Position numbers and translations under genes: made by a program
Assembly (NCBI RefSeq): GCF_000718985.1
Contig: NZ_JODL01000031.1
Location: forward strand, 1 to 64,000
Reading direction: 5' to 3'
Length of the DNA stretch: 64,000 bases
From: Streptomyces megasporus
Lineage (GTDB): Bacteria > Actinomycetota > Actinomycetes > Streptomycetales > Streptomycetaceae
Shown here: one piece after another, positions 46,421-54,796 of the stretch
How the letters are laid out: the number at the start of each line of letters is the position of its first letter
How positions within the stretch are numbered: the stretch's first letter is position 1
Notes under the pieces: model-generated
What the model was told of the DNA's origin: nothing
The model's database searches: none
What the model saw: the letters and a program-made list of their open reading frames with translations, nothing else

Positions 46421-46426
46421 CCTATG
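46421..46426 (+). promoter_or_regulatory. -10 element of the TetR gene
   Basis: TATGAT at 46421-46426 matches a vegetative -10 box and overlaps the upstream-most ATG (46424), which argues that the TetR protein starts later. Confidence 0.45.
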
Positions 46427-46501
46427 ATGCAGCCGTGGCCGGTCGCCAACCGGAGAGCTCCATGTGGCGCACATGCCGGCAAGGCCAGGGAGGCGATGGA
46501 C

Positions 46502-47110
46502 GTGGCGGGCCTGCGGGCGGCGCAGAAGGAGATGACCCGGAAAATCCTTCTCTCGGCGGCGATGGACCTGTTCCAGACCAAGGGCTACGCCGCGACGACG
46601 ATCAACGACATCGCCGCCGCCGCCAAGACCACACGTGTCACCTTCTACGCCTACTTCCCCTCCCGCAGCGACCTCGTGCGCGCCCTCATCGGGGAGCTCA
46701 ACGAGATTCTCGGGCGCAGCGCCTCGTCCCGCCACGGTTCCACCGCGAGTCAGCTTGTCGCCGCCGTCCGGGAGGGCACACGCGAGTCGATCCGGAACTG
46801 GCTGCGTGAACGCTCCGAGCAGTGGGACGACATCCGGCCGTACATGAACGTCGCCATCGAGGCGTCCACGGTCGACCCGGACCTGCGCGGCCTGGTCGAG
46901 GACTGGTTCGAGGAGGTCATCGCCGACATCGAGCAGGGCCTGGAGGAGGCGGACCGCTTCGACCCGAAGACCCGGCACACCCGCGCGGTCCTGGCCTTCG
47001 CCCAACTGCACCAGGCGGGCGGGCACTGGCGCCAGGGCCGCTGGCAGGTCGACCGCGACACCCTGCTCCAGATCCTCACCGACAGTTGGCTGAACCTCCT
47101 GTCGGAGTGA
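46502..47110 (+). CDS. TetR/AcrR-family regulator
   Basis: I choose GTG 46502, eight bases after GGGAGG; ATG 46496 is too close to that site and ATG 46424 lies in the -10 box. The 202 residues open with the DNA-binding helices (ILLSAAMDLFQTKGYAATTI, NDIAAAAKTTRVTFYAYFPS). The C-terminal half is a ligand domain with no recognisable specificity. It sits between the gentisate operon and an alpha/beta hydrolase, and may control either. Confidence 0.85.
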   Translation: MAGLRAAQKEMTRKILLSAAMDLFQTKGYAATTINDIAAAAKTTRVTFYAYFPSRSDLVRALIGELNEILGRSASSRHGSTASQLVAAVREGTRESIRNWLRERSEQWDDIRPYMNVAIEASTVDPDLRGLVEDWFEEVIADIEQGLEEADRFDPKTRHTRAVLAFAQLHQAGGHWRQGRWQVDRDTLLQILTDSWLNLLSE

Positions 47111-47187
47111 GGCGCACGACCGTGCCGTGAGCGGGTTGGCCGCCCGCTCCCGGGGAACGCGGGGGCCAACCGGCCCGAGGAGCGGAC

Positions 47188-48054
47188 GTGTTCGACGGTT
47201 TCACGCTGGAACACATCGACACCGAAGAGGCGACCCTGCGCGTACGCCACGGCGGCTCGGGACCGCCCGTCCTGCTGCTCCACGGCCATCCGCGCACCCA
47301 CGCCACCTGGCACCGCGTCGCGCCCCTGCTCGCGGACGACCACACCGTCGTCTGCCCCGACCTGCGCGGCTACGGGCGGTCCTCCACGCCGCCCACCACC
47401 GACGACCACGCGCCGTACTCCAAACGCGCCATGGCGCGCGACTGTCCGGCCCTGATGCGGCACCTGGGGCACGACCGGTTCGCCGTCTTCGGCCACGACC
47501 GCGGCTCCTACGTCGCCTACCGGCTCGCCCTGGACGCGCCCGGGGCCGGGGGCCGCTGCGCGGTCGGCGACTGCGTCCCCATCGGCGAGCACCTGGCCCG
47601 CTGCGACGAACGGTTCGCCCGCGCCTGGTACCACTGGTTCTTCTTCGCCGTCCCCGACATGCCCGAGCGCGCGATCCTCGCCGACCCCGCCGCCTGGTAC
47701 GGCGGCTCGAAGGAGACGATGGGCGCCGAGGCGTGGGAGGACTACCAGCGGGCCATCCACGACCCTGCCACCGTCCGCGCCATGCTGGAGGACTACCGGG
47801 CCGGTCTGTCCGTGGACCGGTACCACGACGAGGCCGACCGGGCCGCGGGGCGCCGCATCACCTGCCCGACGCTGGTGCTGTGGTCCGAGAAGGACGACCT
47901 GGGCGACCTCTACCCGGACATCCCCGGCATCTGGCGCGCCTGGGCGGACGACGTCGTCTGCGGCACGATCGACAGCGGCCACCACATGGCCGAGGAGGCC
48001 CCCGAACAACTCGCCGGCGCGCTGCGCGCGTTCCTCGCCCCGGAGCGGGGCTGA
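47188..48054 (+). CDS. Alpha/beta hydrolase (haloacetate dehalogenase-like)
   Basis: GTG 47188 follows GAGGAG, giving 288 residues. PPVLLLHGHPRTHATWHRVA is the oxyanion loop, CPDLRGYGRSSTPPTTDDHA follows, and FGHDRGSYVAYRLALDAP places Asp as the nucleophile, as in dehalogenases and epoxide hydrolases. A late IDSGHHMAEEAP supplies His. GHDRG and the length fit fluoroacetate/haloacetate dehalogenase-type enzymes, but the substrate cannot be read from sequence. Confidence 0.85.
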   Translation: MFDGFTLEHIDTEEATLRVRHGGSGPPVLLLHGHPRTHATWHRVAPLLADDHTVVCPDLRGYGRSSTPPTTDDHAPYSKRAMARDCPALMRHLGHDRFAVFGHDRGSYVAYRLALDAPGAGGRCAVGDCVPIGEHLARCDERFARAWYHWFFFAVPDMPERAILADPAAWYGGSKETMGAEAWEDYQRAIHDPATVRAMLEDYRAGLSVDRYHDEADRAAGRRITCPTLVLWSEKDDLGDLYPDIPGIWRAWADDVVCGTIDSGHHMAEEAPEQLAGALRAFLAPERG

Positions 48055-48063
48055 GCGCTCGCC

Positions 48064-49773
48064 TCACTTCGCGTCCGCGTAGCACTCCACCACGGCCGTG
48101 GTGAACGGGAAGCGCACCGGCGTCTCGCCGAAGGCGGTGCGCCCCGCGAGGTCGCCCGCCGCGCGGACCGCCCGGACCACCGCCTCCGCCTCCTCGGCGG
48201 GGCAGTGCACGATCACCTCGTCGTGCTGGAAGAACACCAGTTCCGCCCGGAGGCCGGCCAGGGACCGACGCAGCGCCGCCAGCACCAGCAACATCCAGTC
48301 CGCCCCGCTGCCCTGCACCACGAAGTTGCGGGTGAAACGACCTCGGGCGCGGGCGCGGGCCCCGGACGCGCCGCCGTTCCCACCCTCTTCCTCCGGCACG
48401 GACCCGCCGTCCGCCGCGTCGTCGCCGTCCCGCCCCGACGCGGCCGCGGGCGGGCAGGTGCGCCCCAGCCAGGTGCGCACCAGGCGGCCCTCCTCGCCGG
48501 CCCGCGCCGCCTCGTCCACGTACGCCACCGCCGCCGGGAAGCGGCGCCGCAGATCCGCCAGGTGCCGCAGGCCGTCGCCCGAGGTCTGCCCGTACACCGC
48601 GCCCAGCAGCGCGAGTTTGGCGCGGTCCCGGTCGCCGCCGAAGGCCCGGTCCGACAGCGTCGAGTACAAGTCCCGGTCGCTGCCGGCCACGTCCATCAGA
48701 CCCCGGTCGCGGGAGATCGCGGCCAGCACCCTGGGCTCCATCTGGGCGGCGTCGGCGACCACCAGCCGCCACCCCGGATCGGCCACCACCGCCCGCCGCA
48801 CCACCTTCGGGATCTGCAGCGCGCCCCCGCCGTTGGTGGTCCAGCGCCCCGAGACGGTGCCGCCGGGCACGTACTCGGGGTGGAAACGGCCGTCGCGCAC
48901 CCAGGTGCGCAGCCAGGACCAGCCGTGCGCGGTGTGGAGTCGGTGGAGCGTCTTGTGGCGCAGCAACGGGGCCACGGCCGGATGGTCGATCCCGCGCAGC
49001 TCCCACGCCCGGGCGGACGACAGCCGGATCCCGGCCCCGGCGAACGCCCTGACGACGTCCGCGGGCACCTCCGGACGCACCCGCACCCCCGGCCCGAAGG
49101 CACGCGAGACCTCCTCGGCCAACTCCACCAGGCGTCGGGGCTCACCGCCGCCCGGATAGCGCTCGCCGAGCAGCTCGTCCAGCAGCCTCTGGTGCACGTC
49201 GGCCCGCCAGGGCACCCCCGCGCGGCCCATCTCCGCCGCCACCAGCGTCCCCGCCGACTCGGCGGCCAACAGCATCCGCATCCGCTCCGGATGCTCGGTC
49301 GCCTCCGTGCGCCTCACCTGATCGGCGTACACCTCCAGCAGTGCCCGGAGCGGGTCCGTCCCCGACGGCAGCGGCGCCGGGCCCGGCGCGAACAGCGAGG
49401 GCTGCCGATCGGCCGAGGGCAGCGGCGGGTCCTTCGGCACCGGCCGCCCGTGCAGCCGCGCCCACGCCGCGGCCAGCGACCGCGGTTCGCCCCACCGCCC
49501 CCGGTACCCCAGCAGCAGCGCCTCGGCCGCCTCGACGTCGTGGCAGCGCTCCACCCGCACCCCGGCGTCCAGCAGCCGCGGATACACCTCGGCCGTCGAC
49601 CGCCACACCCAGCGCGTCACCTCCGGCCGCGCCGCCACGGCCCGTGCCACGTCCGGCTCGGTCACCACCGGCCCGGCCGCGTGCCCCCGTCCGTCCAACG
49701 GGCACAGCCGGGCCGTGCCCTCGGCGGTCACCGCCACCGCCCAGCGCACCGACCGACCCCGATCATCCCGCAT
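48064..49773 (-). CDS. Bifunctional 3'-5' exonuclease/DNA polymerase (PolA-like)
   Basis: The frame starts at ATG 49773 or, eight codons later, at GTG 49749; neither has a good ribosome site. The 569-residue product has a degenerate exonuclease-like first part. The A-family polymerase part carries GTVSGRWTTNGGGALQIPK, motif A VVADAAQMEPRVLA, DLYSTLSDRAFGGDRDRAKL (O helix region) and motif C FFQHDEVIVHCPAEEA. A hydrophilic insert of about 35 residues lies before RFTRNFVVQGSGADWMLL. It is a typical second, non-essential Pol I-like enzyme in Streptomyces. Confidence 0.88.
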   Translation of the reverse strand: MRDDRGRSVRWAVAVTAEGTARLCPLDGRGHAAGPVVTEPDVARAVAARPEVTRWVWRSTAEVYPRLLDAGVRVERCHDVEAAEALLLGYRGRWGEPRSLAAAWARLHGRPVPKDPPLPSADRQPSLFAPGPAPLPSGTDPLRALLEVYADQVRRTEATEHPERMRMLLAAESAGTLVAAEMGRAGVPWRADVHQRLLDELLGERYPGGGEPRRLVELAEEVSRAFGPGVRVRPEVPADVVRAFAGAGIRLSSARAWELRGIDHPAVAPLLRHKTLHRLHTAHGWSWLRTWVRDGRFHPEYVPGGTVSGRWTTNGGGALQIPKVVRRAVVADPGWRLVVADAAQMEPRVLAAISRDRGLMDVAGSDRDLYSTLSDRAFGGDRDRAKLALLGAVYGQTSGDGLRHLADLRRRFPAAVAYVDEAARAGEEGRLVRTWLGRTCPPAAASGRDGDDAADGGSVPEEEGGNGGASGARARARGRFTRNFVVQGSGADWMLLVLAALRRSLAGLRAELVFFQHDEVIVHCPAEEAEAVVRAVRAAGDLAGRTAFGETPVRFPFTTAVVECYADAK

Positions 49774-50065
49774 GCCGTGAGTGTGCCGGCGGCCACCGAC
49801 AATCGCCGACAGCCGCGGACGGTCGCCCGCGACCACCCGCCGCCATCCGCGGCCACCCGCGACTCGCCCGTCCGGCCGTCCGGGCGTGGGCCTTCCTCTC
49901 GTCGTGACGCCGTGCCGATGATCGGGCATACTCCAATCGCCACAACCGCTGGTCAGGAACTCTCGCGACCCGAGGGGGCCCACCGGTGGGGCACTCACAC
50001 CCGGCGGCGCCGCCACACCCCGAGCGCCCGTCGCCGCAGCGCCCGACAGGGAGGAGAGCGTCGCG

Positions 50066-51238
50066 ATGACCGAGTACGGTCCCCAGCCGGTGGAACGTCG
50101 ACTGCCCACCGAGGAGGCCCGCGACCTCCTCACCCTGGTCCGCGAGCTGGCCGGACGCGAGATCAGGCCCACCACCGCCGAGGACGAGGACGCCGGACGC
50201 TTCCCCCGGGAGACCTTCGCCCTCCTGTCGGAGTCCGGGCTGCTCTCCCTCCCCTACGAGGAGGAGTTCGGCGGCGGGAACCAGCCCTACGAGGTGTACC
50301 TCCAGGTCCTGGAGGAGCTCGCCGCGGCTCGGCTCACGGTCGGTCTCGGCGTCAGCGTCCACACCCTCGCCTGTCACGCCCTGGCCCGCCACGGGACCAA
50401 GGAGCAGCGCGCCGAGCACCTCCCGGCCATGCTCACCGGGGGACTGCTGGGCGCGTACTGCCTCTCGGAGCCGGCGTCCGGCTCCGACGCGGCCTCGCTG
50501 CGCACCCGCGCGGTGCGGGACGGGGACGACTGGGTGATCGACGGCACCAAGGCGTGGATCACCCACGGCGGCGTCGCGGACTTCTACACCGTGCTGGCCC
50601 GCACCGGCGGCGAGGGCCCTCGGGGGATCACCGCGTTCCTCGTCCCCGGGGACGCCGAGGGGCTGAGCGCCGCCGCGCCCGAGCGCAAGATGGGCATGAA
50701 CGGCTCGCCGACCGCCCAGGTCCACTTCGACGGGGTCCGCGTCCCCGACAACCGGCGGATCGGCGAGGAGGGCCAGGGCTTCGCGATAGCCCTGGACGCG
50801 CTCGACTCCGGCCGGCTGGGCATCGCCGCCTGCGCGATCGGGATCGCCCAGGCCGCCCTGGACGAGGCGCTGGCCTACACGGCCGGACGCGAGCAGTTCG
50901 GCCGCCCCGTCTCCGACTTCCAGGGCGTACGGTTCATGATCGCCGACATGGCCACCCGGATCGAGGCCGGACGCTCCCTGTACCTGGCCGCGGCCCGGTT
51001 GCGGGACGCCGGGGAGCCGTTCGCCCGTCAGGCGGCCATGGCCAAGCTGTTCTGCACGGACGCCGCGATGCGGATCACCACCGACGCGGTGCAGCTCCTG
51101 GGCGGGTACGGCTACACCCGCGACTACCCGGTCGAGCGTCTGATGCGGGAGGCCAAGGTCCTGCAGATCGTCGAGGGCACCAACCAGATCCAACGCATGG
51201 TGATCGCGCGTCACCTCGTGGGCCCCGAGAGCCGCTGA
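50066..51238 (+). CDS. Acyl-CoA dehydrogenase
   Basis: ATG 50066 follows GGGAGGAGAG, giving 390 residues. The signatures are [77 protein letters not shown] and [20 protein letters not shown], then the catalytic-base region [15 protein letters not shown]. It is FAD-dependent and of the short/branched-chain type. It stands alone in its operon, in the conserved core that leads toward lnt and rbpA. Confidence 0.92.
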   Translation: MTEYGPQPVERRLPTEEARDLLTLVRELAGREIRPTTAEDEDAGRFPRETFALLSESGLLSLPYEEEFGGGNQPYEVYLQVLEELAAARLTVGLGVSVHTLACHALARHGTKEQRAEHLPAMLTGGLLGAYCLSEPASGSDAASLRTRAVRDGDDWVIDGTKAWITHGGVADFYTVLARTGGEGPRGITAFLVPGDAEGLSAAAPERKMGMNGSPTAQVHFDGVRVPDNRRIGEEGQGFAIALDALDSGRLGIAACAIGIAQAALDEALAYTAGREQFGRPVSDFQGVRFMIADMATRIEAGRSLYLAAARLRDAGEPFARQAAMAKLFCTDAAMRITTDAVQLLGGYGYTRDYPVERLMREAKVLQIVEGTNQIQRMVIARHLVGPESR

Positions 51239-51466
51239 CCGGGGGCGGCGGTCCGTGGCGAACCCCCGTCCGCCGGGGCGTCGCGGGCCGCCTTCCCGCG
51301 CGTCGGGCTCGCGAGTCGGGCCGGCCCGACTCCGCTTGTCCACCTGCTCGGTGACGGCGTGCCGGACGCCGGCCACGCGGAGACCGCCGGCGCGGTGGCG
51401 CGGGAGAGGCGGTGCGGGGAATCGGTGAGAGCGGACGAGCCCCCCGGGGGCCCGCCCGCGGCCGGG

Positions 51467-51868
51467 TCAGTGGCGGGCGTGCCGCCCGTGCGGAACGCGC
51501 ATCGGGTGCGTGCCCGGGCCGCCGGCGTGGGAGAACGGCTGCGTCCGCCAGTCCAGCCCCTCGGGCAGCGTCAGCAGCGTCGCGGCGTCCCGTTCCCGCG
51601 TCTCGTGCGCGGAGCCCTCGGGCCGGGCGTCGTCCACGGAGCGCCCCGACCCGTGACAGACCGTCAATCCGAAGGGATTCCACGGAGTCGGGCACAACGC
51701 GTGTTCGGGAAGCGTCTCCTCGTCGGCGAGCAGCGCTATCGGCTGCGAGCAGTCCGGGCAGACCACCCGGAAGATCTCGTAAGTCTCGTACGCCTCGTAC
51801 TCCTCGTCGCCCTCCTCGTGGAGTTCGATGTCCGAACGACCGGCGTGGAGTGTCTTCACAGTGCGCAT
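51467..51868 (-). CDS. Hypothetical protein with a possible zinc site
   Basis: ATG 51868 follows GAGGGGG, giving 133 residues. MRTVKTLHAGRSDIELHEEG opens a highly acidic stretch rich in Glu and Tyr. VVCPDCSQPIALLADEETLP then EHALCPTPWNPFGLTVCHG gives four cysteines and two histidines that may bind zinc. The C-terminus is basic and His-rich. I recognise it only as a conserved Streptomyces hypothetical protein. It diverges from the Lrp regulator gene. Confidence 0.65.
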   Translation of the reverse strand: MRTVKTLHAGRSDIELHEEGDEEYEAYETYEIFRVVCPDCSQPIALLADEETLPEHALCPTPWNPFGLTVCHGSGRSVDDARPEGSAHETRERDAATLLTLPEGLDWRTQPFSHAGGPGTHPMRVPHGRHARH

Positions 51869-52063
51869 GCAATCCCCCTCGGACGGGCCGCCGGAGGCGT
51901 CCGTATCCCTGGAAGCCCCGGCCACAGCAAGCATTTCCCTCCGTGACCGGCCCGTAACCGTCGCGCCTTGGCGTACACGGGGGCGCTTGTGTGTCGTTCG
52001 TCACACAAGCGCGCCGGAGGAGTGCGGCCGGCACGCCCGGTGTGCCCCGACGCGCCCGGCGCA

Positions 52064-52069
52064 GTAGGT
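52064..52069 (+). promoter_or_regulatory. -10 element of a leaderless Lrp gene
   Basis: TAGGTT at 52064-52069 lies eight bases before GTG 52078, so transcription would begin at or next to the start codon. No ribosome site is present. Confidence 0.5.
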
Positions 52070-52077
52070 TGCCTGTC

Positions 52078-52518
52078 GTGGAGGAGCTGGATCGTCGCAT
52101 CGTGGAGTTGCTCGTCAAGGACGGGCGGATGAGCTACACCGACCTGGGCAAGGCCACCGGCCTGTCCACCTCGGCGGTGCACCAGCGCGTCCGGCGCCTG
52201 GAGCAGCGCGGTGTCATCCGCGGGTACACGGCCGTCATCGACCCCGAGGCCGTCGGACTGCCGATGACCGCGTTCATCTCGGTCAAACCCTTCGACCCCA
52301 GCGCGCCGGACGACATCGCCGACCGGCTCGCGGAGGTCCCCGAGATCGAGGCGTGCCACAGCGTCGCGGGCGACGAGAACTACATCCTCAAGGTCCGGGT
52401 CGCCTCGCCCATAGAGCTGGAGCACCTGCTGGCCCGCATCCGCTCGATCGCCGGGGTCTCCACCCGCACCACCGTGGTGCTCTCCACCCCCTACGAGGCC
52501 CGGCCGCCCCGGATGTGA
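52078..52518 (+). CDS. Lrp/AsnC-family regulator
   Basis: GTG 52078 (MEELDRRIVELLVKDGRMSY) has no ribosome site, but a -10 box lies eight bases upstream, so the mRNA is probably leaderless. The 146 residues hold the AsnC helix-turn-helix (LGKATGLSTSAVHQRVRRLE) and the RAM effector domain (AFISVKPFDPSAPDDIADRL, ACHSVAGDENYILKVRV). It probably senses an amino acid. A divergent hypothetical gene and a following amidohydrolase are the neighbours. Confidence 0.88.
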   Translation: MEELDRRIVELLVKDGRMSYTDLGKATGLSTSAVHQRVRRLEQRGVIRGYTAVIDPEAVGLPMTAFISVKPFDPSAPDDIADRLAEVPEIEACHSVAGDENYILKVRVASPIELEHLLARIRSIAGVSTRTTVVLSTPYEARPPRM

Positions 52519-52599
52519 GGAATCCGGGGGGAGGAATCCGGGGCGGCTCGACCACCCCCGGACCGTCCCGCGCGGTCGGGACGGGGGAGACTGGCGGTC

Positions 52600-54240
52600 A
52601 TGAGCGACACCACGGCCCCCCTCGACCGGCCCCGCACCGTCCTGCTGCGCGGCGGTGAGATCCACAGCCCCGCCGACCCCTTCGCCACCGCCATGGTCGT
52701 CGACGGCGACAGCATCGCCTGGATCGGCTCGGAAGGCGCCGCGGACTCCTTCGCCGACGGCGTCGACGAGGTGATCCACCTCGACGGCGCGCTCGTCACG
52801 CCCGCCTTCACCGACGCCCACGTCCACACCACCGCGACCGGTCTGGCGCTCACCGGCCTCGACCTGACCGGCGCCCGCTCCCTGGCCGACGCCCTGGCCC
52901 GCGTCCGGGCCCACGCCGAGGCCCGCCCCGGCGACCGGATCCTGCTCGGACACGGCTGGGACGCCGGCGCCTGGCCCGAGCAGCGGCCGCCCTCCCGCGC
53001 CGAACTCGACGAGGCCACCGGCGGCCGTCCGCTCTACCTCAGCCGTGTCGACGTCCACTCCGCGCTGGTCACCACCGCCCTGCTCGACCTCGTCCCCGGC
53101 ATCGCCGACCTGCCCGGCCACAGGCCCGACGCCCCCCTGGCCGGGGACGCCCACCACGCGGTGCGGGCCGTCGCCCACGACTCCGTCACCCCGGCCCAGC
53201 GCGCCGAGGCCCAGCGTGCCGCCCTGCGTCACGCCGTCTCCCGCGGCATCGGCACCCTCCACGAGTGCGCGGGCCCCGAGATCTCCGGCGAGGACGACCT
53301 CACCGGTCTGCTGCGCCTGGCCGCCGAGGAGCCCGGCCCCCGCGTCCTCGGCTACTGGGCCGAACACGTCACCTCCGCCAAGGCCGCGGAGCGGGTGCGG
53401 GAGTTGGGCGCTCTCGGCGCCGCGGGGGACCTCTTCGTCGACGGCTCCCTGGGCTCCCACACCGCCCACCTCCACGAGCCCTACGCCGACGCCGACCACC
53501 GCGGCGTCGCCCACCTCGACGCCGACGCCGTCGCCGCCCACGTCGTCGCCTGCACCGAGGCCGGCGTCCAGGCCGGATTCCACGCCATCGGCGACGCCGC
53601 CCTGACCGCCGTCACCGACGGGGTGCGGGCCGCCGCCGAACGAGTCGGCCTGGACCGGGTGCGGGCCGCCCGGCACCGCGTCGAGCACGCCGAGATGCTC
53701 GACCAGGCCACCATCGCCGCCTTCGCCGAGTACGCCCTCACCGCGTCCGTGCAGCCCGCCTTCGACGCCGCCTGGGGCGGCGAGGACGGCATGTACGCCC
53801 GTCGCCTCGGTCCCGAGCGCGCCCGCACCCTCAACCCGTACGCGGCCATGCTGCGCGTCGGCATCCCCCTCGCGTTCGGGTCCGACAGCCCCGTCACCCC
53901 GCTCGACCCCTGGGGCACCCTGCGGGCCGCGGCCTTCCACCGCACCCCCGAGCACCGGATCTCCGTCCGCGCCGCCTTCACCGCCCACACCCGCGGCGGC
54001 TGGCGGGCGATCGGCCGCGACGACGCCGGCGTCCTCGTCCCCGGCGCCCCGGCCGACTACGCGATCTGGCGCGTCGGCGATCTGGTGGTGCAGGTGCCCG
54101 ACGACCGGATCGCCGCCTGGTCCACCGACCCGCGCTCCGGCACCCCGGGCCTGCCCGACCTCACCCCCGGCCGCGACCTGCCCGTCTGTCTGCGGACGGT
54201 GGTCGCCGGACGGACGGTGTACACGCACTCGAACGAGTGA
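52600..54240 (+). CDS. YtcJ-like amidohydrolase
   Basis: ATG 52600 follows GGGGGAGA, giving 546 residues. TPAFTDAHVHTTATGLALTG carries the metal-binding HxH. GHGWDAGAWPEQRPPSRAEL, HRVEHAEMLDQATI, LAFGSDSPVTPLDPWG and the C-terminal GVLVPGAPADYAIWRVGDLV are the usual marks of the TIM-barrel amidohydrolase_3 family. Family members act on N-acyl or exocyclic amides; the natural substrate is unknown. The C-terminal 30 residues close the beta sandwich. Confidence 0.88.
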   Translation: MSDTTAPLDRPRTVLLRGGEIHSPADPFATAMVVDGDSIAWIGSEGAADSFADGVDEVIHLDGALVTPAFTDAHVHTTATGLALTGLDLTGARSLADALARVRAHAEARPGDRILLGHGWDAGAWPEQRPPSRAELDEATGGRPLYLSRVDVHSALVTTALLDLVPGIADLPGHRPDAPLAGDAHHAVRAVAHDSVTPAQRAEAQRAALRHAVSRGIGTLHECAGPEISGEDDLTGLLRLAAEEPGPRVLGYWAEHVTSAKAAERVRELGALGAAGDLFVDGSLGSHTAHLHEPYADADHRGVAHLDADAVAAHVVACTEAGVQAGFHAIGDAALTAVTDGVRAAAERVGLDRVRAARHRVEHAEMLDQATIAAFAEYALTASVQPAFDAAWGGEDGMYARRLGPERARTLNPYAAMLRVGIPLAFGSDSPVTPLDPWGTLRAAAFHRTPEHRISVRAAFTAHTRGGWRAIGRDDAGVLVPGAPADYAIWRVGDLVVQVPDDRIAAWSTDPRSGTPGLPDLTPGRDLPVCLRTVVAGRTVYTHSNE

Positions 54241-54796
54241 CGTCCCGGCCGGCGGGTACCTCCGATCGATGTTCCCTTCTCCGGTCGCCGCCCGGCTTCG
54301 CTCTCCTCTCTGACCTGCTGTTTTTGTGAAAAACCGCAGGTGGGGAGGGTGTTGACAGGCGGCGGCCGTCGGCCGGTAGGTTCTGCCGAGTCCACCACAG
54401 GACGTTCGACCGGGGACCCTCCGCGCGCAGTCGTCGAACGAGCTGGGCCATGGGCGGTGCGTCCCACCGGCGTACGGCCGGGAACCAGGTCCAGCGCCCG
54501 CGGCTCGGGGACGGAAGGGTCCGGACCGGTCGGCAGGTGCGACCCGGGAAGGGGCCCGGACGCTCAGTAGACAACGGCTCTGGGCCGATCCGCAGCCGGC
54601 GGACCCCAGGCCGGCCCGAAGGGCACCGGGCCCCGATCCCGCGACGATCCGCCGGACCCCCGGCCCCCGCCGTCCCGCCGGACGGTCCCCCGCCGTCTTC
54701 CACCGCGTGAGCGCGCCCCACCCCCGGCCCACCATGGCCCCCCGGCGTTGTACGGTCGGGCTCGTCACCGCACGACCTGCAAGGAAGGCCGCGACC
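54241..54796 (+). promoter_or_regulatory. 556-base leader region before lnt with hairpin and promoter
   Basis: A hairpin with T5/A5 stem (54314-54325 with 54329-54340, one mismatch) ends the amidohydrolase transcript. Directly after it TTGACA (54352-54357) and TAGGTT (54377-54382) stand 19 bases apart, a good SigHrdB-type promoter. It would give lnt a leader of about 400 bases, GC-rich and able to fold, without a plausible protein. A small RNA or attenuating leader is possible. Confidence 0.5.

Noticed and set aside
46424..46501. ATG 46424 as the TetR start
   Set aside because: It lies within the -10 box TATGAT, and the extra residues are not typical of TetR heads. GTG 46502 has the correctly spaced ribosome site.
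54341..54796. The lnt leader as RNase P RNA, tmRNA or 6S RNA
   Set aside because: None of the conserved motifs I know for these RNAs is present. I keep it only as an unnamed leader.
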